Part shown: positions 58,390 through 64,000 of the stretch, piece after piece
How the letters are laid out: every line of letters starts with the position of its first letter
How positions within the stretch are numbered: position 1 is the stretch's first letter
NCBI RefSeq assembly: GCF_027694345.1
Contig: NZ_JAQEVU010000002.1
Location: forward strand, 124,001-188,000
Direction of reading: 5' to 3'
DNA length: 64,000 nucleotides
Source of the DNA: Varibaculum timonense_A
Lineage (GTDB): Bacteria > Actinomycetota > Actinomycetes > Actinomycetales > Actinomycetaceae
Position numbers and translations under genes: made by a program
The notes under the pieces: generated by a model
Told to the model about the DNA's origin: nothing
The model's input: only the letters and a program-made list of their open reading frames with translations
The model's database searches: none

Positions 58390-59460
58390 CTAAGATTTGC
58401 GTTCTACCAGCAAACGTCCAAGTTCTAATAGCGCCTCGCGTCCGCTCTGATTGAAATTTCCGTTTTCTACCAGAGCATTTCCGCGCATCGCATATTCATT
58501 AATCAACTCACGATGCTTATCACGTACCCCCTGTTCGTTTAAGGCTTGGGTGAGTTCTTGAATCTGTTCGCTAGTGGCGGCGCGATTGGCAAAGACTTGT
58601 TGGAGTTTTTCGAGGGCGTTTTCAGATAGCATCTGTCTAGCTAGTGACCACAGAACGGTTTTCTTCCCCTCGGTTAAATCGCCCCCTGCCGGTTTACCTG
58701 TTTGTCTGGGGTTGCCGAATACTCCCAGTTCATCGTCACATAGTTGGAAAGCAATGCCCCAGTATTCTCCAATTGCAAATAGGGTTTTCAACTGGCTATC
58801 GCTGGCATTTGCTAGGCGAGCCCCCAAGGTTAAAGGGTGAGCCACCGAGTAGCGCCCTGACTTGTGACGAATAACGGTTAGAATCTGCTCTAGCGCGGTG
58901 GCGGGGTCAAGGTTATCGGTTTCTAGGCGTAAATCTAGGTATTGACCGACCCCAACTTCCCGGGTCATTTCGGTCCAGTTTGTGAAGAATTCATATCCGG
59001 TTTCCAGGGTGCTCGCTACGTTAAAAGCGTAGTAATCGGCTACTGCTAGCAGTACATCCCCGAGGAGAATTCCTGCCATTTTTCCGTATTCTGTGCTGTT
59101 TCCCTGCCGGTTTCCCGCCTGGTGATTTTTAGTGAAACTAATATGGGTAGCGTCTTTTCCCCGCCTGAGTGGCGCATTGTCAATAATGTCGTCATGTACG
59201 AGGGCGCTAGCCTGGTAAATTTCTAACGCTATCGCCAGGTCGTAGACCCCCCTAGGGGGAGTGGCTTGGCCGCCGCTGATAGCAGCGAATCCAGTTTGGG
59301 CGAGTCGCGCGCGGGTACGTTTTCCGCCACGAAGAGAGGCTAGACCCACTTCGAATAGTTCTTCTATTCCCTCTAAGTTACGCCAAGGCTGGATTCCTTC
59401 TTTCCAGGCTTTGGGCAATAATTCCTCTATCTGGGTGGAAAAATCCTGGTTGTTTGGCAT
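58390..59460 (-). CDS. Polyprenyl diphosphate synthase (IdsA-type)
   Basis: The 356-residue enzyme elongates prenyl diphosphates. The first Asp-rich motif is ALVHDDIIDNAPLRRG (DDxxD); the second is QLCDDELGVFG. An RGGKRTRARL segment near the N-terminus binds IPP. The chain length (geranylgeranyl or longer) cannot be read off. It uses products of the MEP genes present in this window, and occupies the position of idsA2 (Rv2173) relative to Rv2175c in Mycobacterium. Confidence 0.92.
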   Translation of the reverse strand: MPNNQDFSTQIEELLPKAWKEGIQPWRNLEGIEELFEVGLASLRGGKRTRARLAQTGFAAISGGQATPPRGVYDLAIALEIYQASALVHDDIIDNAPLRRGKDATHISFTKNHQAGNRQGNSTEYGKMAGILLGDVLLAVADYYAFNVASTLETGYEFFTNWTEMTREVGVGQYLDLRLETDNLDPATALEQILTVIRHKSGRYSVAHPLTLGARLANASDSQLKTLFAIGEYWGIAFQLCDDELGVFGNPRQTGKPAGGDLTEGKKTVLWSLARQMLSENALEKLQQVFANRAATSEQIQELTQALNEQGVRDKHRELINEYAMRGNALVENGNFNQSGREALLELGRLLVERKS

Positions 59461-59595
59461 TAGTTGCTACTCCGTTCCCGTTTTTCTCTCCTCTAGCCGC
59501 GAAATAATCTCTAGATTTGTGCTAGAAAGTGTGGTATTGAATTATAATTATTGAGCATTCTCTGTGAAATCGTTTAGAAATCAGGAAAGGTCGCT

Positions 59596-61464
59596 GTGAC
59601 TCCTAAACCTGCTCAATCTGAATCTAGCGCTAATAGTTCCGCTAAAGCGAACGCTACCAAGGGCGCTACCAAGGAAACTACTGCTACAAAGAGCGCTAAA
59701 AGTGCAGTAAAATCGGCAGACAAGTCTACAAAGACAGCCAGTAAAACTGCTACCAAGAAAAAAGTAACTGGCACTAAGGCAGCGGCAAAGACAAAAGCTA
59801 CCTCTGCCTCTGTAGCCGCCAGCAAGACTAAAGCTAAGTCTACTGCTGTAAAGCCAGCCGCAAAGAAAGCAAGTTCGGGGAAGAAAACTACTGCGCAGAA
59901 AAAAACAGCTGCTAAAAGTACTGCTAAGACTACGGCAAGCGCTTCTAAGAGTTCCACAGCTGCAAAGAAAACTGCCTCCAAGAAAACTACCGCTAAGAAA
60001 GCCAGCTCCGCCAATGCAAAGGTAGAAAAGACCGAGGGGAAAGAAACCGCAACCAAGTCGCAAAAGAAAACTACTTCCAAAAAAACTACCTCAGCGAAGA
60101 AAACAACTGCGAAGAAACCGGTAACGAAGAAGGCAGCTTCAAAGAAAACCAATAGCAAGCAAACCAGTGCCAAGAAAAAAGAAGCAGCGGTCTTGCCAGC
60201 CGAGGAAGAAAAAGAGCTGCTAGAAGCGCCACTCGCTGAGGACGAGGGGGCGGGTGAACCTGAAGAACACGATTTAACCGCTGAAGAAGACGAGGACATT
60301 GACATTGATGTCGAATTCGACCTCGATGAGGACGATAATGACGATGATGATGACCTGCACGGTGAAGATCGCGAACCGGAGGACGACGAGGAAGAAGAAG
60401 CCGACACTGCTCCCGGCAATGCTCTCGACGGATTGAACAAGGCGATTGCCCAGGCAAAAGCTAATGCCAAGGGGCAAAAGAAAGGCAATTCGTTCACGGT
60501 TTCTGATTCTGATGAAACCGATGAACCGGCACAGCGGGTCACGGTGGCGGGGGCTACCGCCGATCCGGTCAAGGACTACCTAAAACAGATTGGCAAAGTA
60601 GCCTTGCTTAACGCTGCCGAAGAAGTCGATTTGGCTCGCCGGATTGAAGCCGGTCTTTACGCTGACCACAAGCTAGAGACGGAATCAGATAACCTGACTT
60701 CCAAGATGCGTCGCGATTTGCATTCCTTGTCAATAGATGGGCAACACGCCAAGAATCATCTGTTAGAAGCTAATCTGCGGCTGGTGGTTTCGCTGGCGAA
60801 ACGTTACACCGGTCGGGGAATGTTGTTCTTGGATCTAATCCAAGAGGGTAATCTGGGTCTGATTCGAGCAGTAGAAAAGTTCGATTACACCAAGGGATAT
60901 AAGTTTTCTACCTACGCTACTTGGTGGATTCGGCAGGCGATTACTCGCGCTATGGCTGACCAGGCGCGCACTATTCGTATTCCTGTTCACATGGTGGAAG
61001 TTATCAACAAGTTGGCCAGGGTGCAGCGACAAATGTTGCAGGATTTAGGGCGCGAACCTACTCCGGAGGAACTGGCTAAAGAGCTAGATATGACTCCTGA
61101 AAAAGTGGTAGAGGTGCAAAAGTATGGTCGCGAACCAATTTCTTTGCATACTCCGCTGGGCGAGGACGGCGACAGCGAATTCGGGGATTTGATTGAGGAC
61201 TCCGAGGCAGTAGTACCTGCCGATGCAGTCAGCTTCACCTTGTTACAGGAGCAGCTGCGACACGTCCTGGACACGCTTTCCGAGCGCGAAGCTGGGGTAG
61301 TGTCGATGCGTTTCGGTTTAGGTGATGGACAGGCAAAGACTTTGGATGAGATTGGCAAAGTTTACGGGGTAACTCGCGAACGCATCCGCCAGATTGAGTC
61401 GAAAACCATGTCTAAGCTGCGACATCCCTCCCGCAGTCAAGTGCTGCGCGACTATCTAGACTAG
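59596..61464 (+). CDS. rpoD: Primary sigma factor SigA/RpoD
   Basis: This 622-residue sigma-70 has all core regions: region 1.2 (VKDYLKQIGKVALLNAAEEV), region 2 (LVVSLAKRYTGRGMLFLDLI, YKFSTYATWWIRQAITRAMA), region 3 and region 4 (LGDGQAKTLDEIGKVYGVTR, then RIRQIESKTMSKLRHP). The first ~200 residues are an extreme Lys/Ala/Thr/Ser repeat resembling histone H1 tails. An Asp/Glu block follows at about 205-280. The GTG start 59596 follows AGGAAAGGTCGCT. The acidic/basic extension replaces region 1.1. Confidence 0.96.
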   Translation: MTPKPAQSESSANSSAKANATKGATKETTATKSAKSAVKSADKSTKTASKTATKKKVTGTKAAAKTKATSASVAASKTKAKSTAVKPAAKKASSGKKTTAQKKTAAKSTAKTTASASKSSTAAKKTASKKTTAKKASSANAKVEKTEGKETATKSQKKTTSKKTTSAKKTTAKKPVTKKAASKKTNSKQTSAKKKEAAVLPAEEEKELLEAPLAEDEGAGEPEEHDLTAEEDEDIDIDVEFDLDEDDNDDDDDLHGEDREPEDDEEEEADTAPGNALDGLNKAIAQAKANAKGQKKGNSFTVSDSDETDEPAQRVTVAGATADPVKDYLKQIGKVALLNAAEEVDLARRIEAGLYADHKLETESDNLTSKMRRDLHSLSIDGQHAKNHLLEANLRLVVSLAKRYTGRGMLFLDLIQEGNLGLIRAVEKFDYTKGYKFSTYATWWIRQAITRAMADQARTIRIPVHMVEVINKLARVQRQMLQDLGREPTPEELAKELDMTPEKVVEVQKYGREPISLHTPLGEDGDSEFGDLIEDSEAVVPADAVSFTLLQEQLRHVLDTLSEREAGVVSMRFGLGDGQAKTLDEIGKVYGVTRERIRQIESKTMSKLRHPSRSQVLRDYLD

Positions 61465-61487
61465 CGTATCACCACGCTTTTATCGTT

Positions 61488-61528
61488 TCGGCGTCCTAGC
61501 GAAAAGCTAGGACGCCGAGTTAATTTTT
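61488..61528 (+). terminator. Terminator of rpoD
   Basis: TCGGCGTCCTAGC (61488-61500) pairs with 61506-61518, a 13-bp stem with loop GAAAA, followed by GTTAATTTTT. It lies 24 bp past the sigA stop. Confidence 0.88.
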
Positions 61529-61550
61529 GCCGGACGCGAAAGCAAGGCAA

Positions 61551-61826
61551 GTGAGCGTGACTTCAGCACGCCCGCAAGTAAAGATAGAAAACATGAGCCA
61601 GAAGAACTATGTTTTTACCAGTGCTGACCGTTGCGACACCTGCGGAGCGCAGGCTTGGGTACTTGCCAGTCTAAACAGCGGCAACCTGTTTTTCTGTGCT
61701 CATCACGCAAATATTCTAGTTCCCGCATTGCGTCAGGCGGGAGCGGAAATTATTGATAACATCGCGCAGCTGCATTTAGAGGAAGCCGAAAACGCCCCGC
61801 TAACCTCACTATCTCGCACCCGCTAG
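61551..61826 (+). CDS. DUF7455 small zinc-ribbon-like protein
   Basis: The 91-residue reading assumes GTG 61551; GTG 61557 or ATG 61593 (MSQKNYVFTSADRCDTCGAQ) are equally possible, and the last gives 77 residues. The core has CDTCGAQAWVLASLNSGNLF followed by CAHHANILVPALRQ, a CxxC...CxxH pattern suited to one metal. The family is common next to sigA in actinobacteria; its function is unknown. Frames starting earlier would fall in the rpoD terminator. Confidence 0.78.
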   Translation: MSVTSARPQVKIENMSQKNYVFTSADRCDTCGAQAWVLASLNSGNLFFCAHHANILVPALRQAGAEIIDNIAQLHLEEAENAPLTSLSRTR

Positions 61827-61853
61827 GGGCAGACTAACTGTATTCTCCTGACT

Positions 61854-63002
61854 TTAGTTTCCCGGTCTTTCTTCTTGACCTTCTTGCTGACTGGAGTTTT
61901 TTTCTAATCCCTGGCTATTATCGCTACTCATGCCGGTCATAGGCTCTTGAGACGAGGGCGCGCTAGGGGAAGAATCAAGACCCGAAGTTTGCGTTGCCTT
62001 TACTTTAGAATCGGGTTCGGTTGCGGGTTGTGGCTGGGGGAAGGCTTCCGACACTGGGAATCCTGGGGTGGGGAAACCATATCCTTGCTTTTTCGGGGGG
62101 TAGCACCCGCCGGTTGGATTTTGCAGATTGTTCGGCGGATACGGATAGGGGTAAGGATAGTAGTTGTTAGCTGCAGATTGACGGGATTTTCTCGGTCTAT
62201 TCTTTAGCTTGCCTACCACTGCTGCTACCGCCACGATAACTGCAGTAGCAATCAACCCAATCAGGATGATAGTTCCTAGAAGTGCGAAAAAACTACGAGG
62301 CTTATGGTGATTACGTTGAGCAGTAATGGTAACCGTTCTGTCTATTTCATTAACGCTGTTTACCGACCAAGTATCTCCTGAGCTCTCCCCAATAGTGGAT
62401 CCTTCCGAGTCTTCGGATTCTGCTGATTCAGCTGACTCTACAGTTTGAATATTTCCTGGGAAAGTAACTCGCAGCCCACCGACGCTTTCAGTACCTTCAT
62501 TAGTGGCAGTGTCCATATCGGGGTCAGATTCAGTATCGCTATCGCTATCGTAATCGAGACCAGTATCGCTATCGTTATTGTTATCCCTGCCAAGACCAGC
62601 TGCGTAAAGTGTCTGAGCTATGCTAGGGGAAATGTTCAAGATTATTTCGTTTTCGGTGACTAACCAGCCACTAGCACTGCGGTAATCCTCTTTAAGCTGA
62701 CCAGATACGTCGATCTCGAGGTAATCTACAACAACTGGACTACAGCTTTCTATTTTGAAGTCACTAAGACTTGTGAGTATTTCAGGAAGATAATTATTTG
62801 ATGCCACCATTCCACAGGTTAAACTTGCCGAAGGTATTCCATCTTCAAGAGGAAAAGCAATTCTAATAGATGCCTCTACTCTTAGATCTTCATCTATGGT
62901 GATATGGATATTGCCGCTTTCAGCGTTCGCCGGTGCGACGGGTACAAGTAAACTAAAAACAGTTAATGCGGTGCCAAGAAGTATCATTGATAGGCGTTTC
63001 AA
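61854..63002 (-). CDS. LppM-like secreted membrane protein
   Basis: The 382-residue protein has a signal peptide (KRLSMILLGTALTVFSLLVP...ANA) and an extracytoplasmic domain starting IHITIDEDLRVEASIRIAFP. An Asp/Ser-rich stretch (DNNNDSDTGLDYDSDSDTES) follows, then one transmembrane helix (SFFALLGTIILIGLIATAVI) and a Pro/Tyr/Asn-rich cytoplasmic tail with YPYPYPYPP. The domain resembles the LppM family, whose M. tuberculosis member Rv2171 is close to Rv2175c; the resemblance was judged by eye. A paralogue lies upstream at 63350. The C-terminus includes SPSAPSSQEP. Confidence 0.6.
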   Translation of the reverse strand: MKRLSMILLGTALTVFSLLVPVAPANAESGNIHITIDEDLRVEASIRIAFPLEDGIPSASLTCGMVASNNYLPEILTSLSDFKIESCSPVVVDYLEIDVSGQLKEDYRSASGWLVTENEIILNISPSIAQTLYAAGLGRDNNNDSDTGLDYDSDSDTESDPDMDTATNEGTESVGGLRVTFPGNIQTVESAESAESEDSEGSTIGESSGDTWSVNSVNEIDRTVTITAQRNHHKPRSFFALLGTIILIGLIATAVIVAVAAVVGKLKNRPRKSRQSAANNYYPYPYPYPPNNLQNPTGGCYPPKKQGYGFPTPGFPVSEAFPQPQPATEPDSKVKATQTSGLDSSPSAPSSQEPMTGMSSDNSQGLEKNSSQQEGQEERPGN

Positions 63003-63349
63003 AGCGATTCCTCTTCCCTAATTATTATCGGCAGTTTATTTGCCTTTATTAACTCATATTTTCGTTTCGTGGGGACTGGAACTGCTATTCTGAAAAGTTA
63101 GACTAACGCCCGGAAAACCCGGTATCGGCAGTTTTAGGAAAACAGATTTAATAATTATCTAGGTAATTGGGCTAAGGTAACCCACCAAAACGGGGAAGCT
63201 ATTAGCATGAGGATATCGTGCTATTATGCTCGGTATCTGTTGGTAGTATCTGGTCTATTTCCAGTTTTAAGCTCCCGGGATTAGGGAACTGCTTTATGGT
63301 TTCCTATTTCGGCTATTTTTTCTTTTTTGCCTATTATTGTTGTTCATAG
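63003..63349. other. Intergenic region between the two LppM-like genes
   Basis: This 347-bp stretch is A+T-richer than its surroundings. It contains no convincing gene, RNA, hairpin or promoter that I can support. Confidence 0.4.
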
Positions 63350-64000
63350 CTACCTAGGTTCTTGAGACGAGGGTGCGCTAGGGGAGAAATCGGATTCGAC
63401 CTCGGCGGGGGCAGAGTTGAAGCTCGGTTGAGTATTAGGGAAAGCGTATCCCAAAGGCTGCCCATTATTGATTTGAGGTAATGAGGGGGCTTGCGGGGAG
63501 GTAAAACCGCCGAATTGCTGTCCCATTTGCGGGTTGCCTCCATTTAAGGGGAATACTGATTGGGTTGCATTGGGGACGGGATATACCTGTTGGGGGCTAT
63601 AGGGCGAGTAGGGGCTTGGTGACATATAGCCTCCCGACGGGGTTTGCGGGAAATACCCAGGCATAGCTGCTTGCGGGTAGTACCCGCCATAGCCAGGCAG
63701 ATAGTTTCCGGGATTCTGCAGTTTCTTCTTGGGGGCAGTCGCCAATACGAGTATCCCGACTGATGCCACAATAAACAGCACTGCCGGAATCGCGAATCCC
63801 AGACTTACTCCCGGTTCTAAGGGATGGCGAGCAGCGGTGAAAACCACTCCTTTGTTATCTTTTATTTGTTTTTTCTGGTCAGCGGTTAAAGGTTTTTCTA
63901 AGATCCAGGTGTTTCCGGATATTTCCCCAATATCTGGGGTAACGCTTTTTATTTTCCTGGGAAAAGTGTAGTGGGCAATCCCTAACGAGGTGTCTAAGTT
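63350..64000 (-). CDS. LppM-like membrane protein, C-terminal part (partial)
   Basis: The frame is open from the window edge (NLDTSLGIAHYTFPRKIKSV). The visible part has the end of an extracytoplasmic domain (SGNTWILEKPLTADQKK), one transmembrane helix (VSLGFAIPAVLFIVASVGIL) and a Pro/Tyr/Gly-rich tail (GYGGYYPQAAMPGYFPQTPS). It ends SPSAPSSQEPR, nearly the same as the paralogue at 61854, whose frame continues. The N-terminus is outside the window. Confidence 0.62.
   Translation of the reverse strand, partial: NLDTSLGIAHYTFPRKIKSVTPDIGEISGNTWILEKPLTADQKKQIKDNKGVVFTAARHPLEPGVSLGFAIPAVLFIVASVGILVLATAPKKKLQNPGNYLPGYGGYYPQAAMPGYFPQTPSGGYMSPSPYSPYSPQQVYPVPNATQSVFPLNGGNPQMGQQFGGFTSPQAPSLPQINNGQPLGYAFPNTQPSFNSAPAEVESDFSPSAPSSQEPR

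Noticed and set aside
59613..60572. A 319-codon antisense frame under the sigma factor N-terminus
   Set aside because: It is the mirror of the Lys/Ala/Thr and Asp/Glu low-complexity coding sequence, giving Ser/Phe/Val-rich nonsense. Its length reflects codon bias, not a gene.

Overview
The window reads as chromosome of a mid-G+C actinobacterium, most likely in the Actinomycetaceae (Varibaculum, Mobiluncus or Actinobaculum-like). Pointers are the actinobacterial families DUF3145, DUF3052, DUF3043 and DUF7455, a class II DAHP synthase beside a PASTA kinase and an Rv2175c-type protein, a homodimeric AceE, a MetP/MetS methionine importer, a PPi-type phosphofructokinase and a SigA with a long Lys/Ala/Thr N-terminus. 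The assignment is inferred from gene content; no 16S gene is present.

Layout. 1-10.5 kb is a conserved housekeeping run: pyrH (end only), frr, cdsA, rlmN, a DivIVA-domain protein, dxr, the site-2 protease rip1, ispG, then proS and def. It covers translation, phospholipid synthesis and the MEP isoprenoid pathway. 10.5-12.1 kb is a tandem repeat array. 12.3-14.9 kb holds small genes: DUF3145, an ACP-like protein without the serine, an orphan membrane protein, DUF4298 and a RelB/RelE-type toxin-antitoxin pair with a visible operator. 15-24 kb has aceE, DUF3052, a tRNA-Val, hflX, a DinG-like helicase and ldh. 24-33 kb is the cytochrome bd locus on the minus strand: cydA-cydB, a terminator, repeats, cydD-cydC, and a GAF histidine kinase overlapping cydC. 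33-46 kb has RNase E/G, metP-metS, a SpoU methyltransferase, pyrD, an M20 dipeptidase, a glycerate-kinase-like protein, erpA and two FKBP-type lipoproteins. 46-50 kb is an accessory island: a HaeIII-type restriction-modification pair with repeat arrays on both sides. 50-64 kb has sodA, a receiver-domain protein, plsC, PPi-PFK, DAHP synthase, a PknL-like kinase, an Rv2175c-like protein, a prenyl synthase, sigA, DUF7455 and two tandem LppM-like secreted or membrane proteins.

The most unusual content is non-coding. About fifteen copies of a roughly 100-170 bp element occur only between genes, in five clusters. Each copy has two nested stems, an outer one and an inner one. The stem sequences differ from copy to copy but stay self-complementary, while the short joining segments are conserved (CCTCCTGCCC or CCTCGCGCCC on the left, CTCGGATAAA or CTCGGCATAAA on the right). 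A second hairpin family (core GGGGACCCC...GTGA/TCAAGCCCC), a CCCTCCC/GGGAGGG palindrome family and a 460-bp tandem unit built from these parts accompany it. One copy of the first family lies inside a copy of the second. No transposase is encoded in the window. This compensatory variation is what a structured RNA or a hairpin-DNA mobile element would show; which of the two it is cannot be decided from sequence alone.
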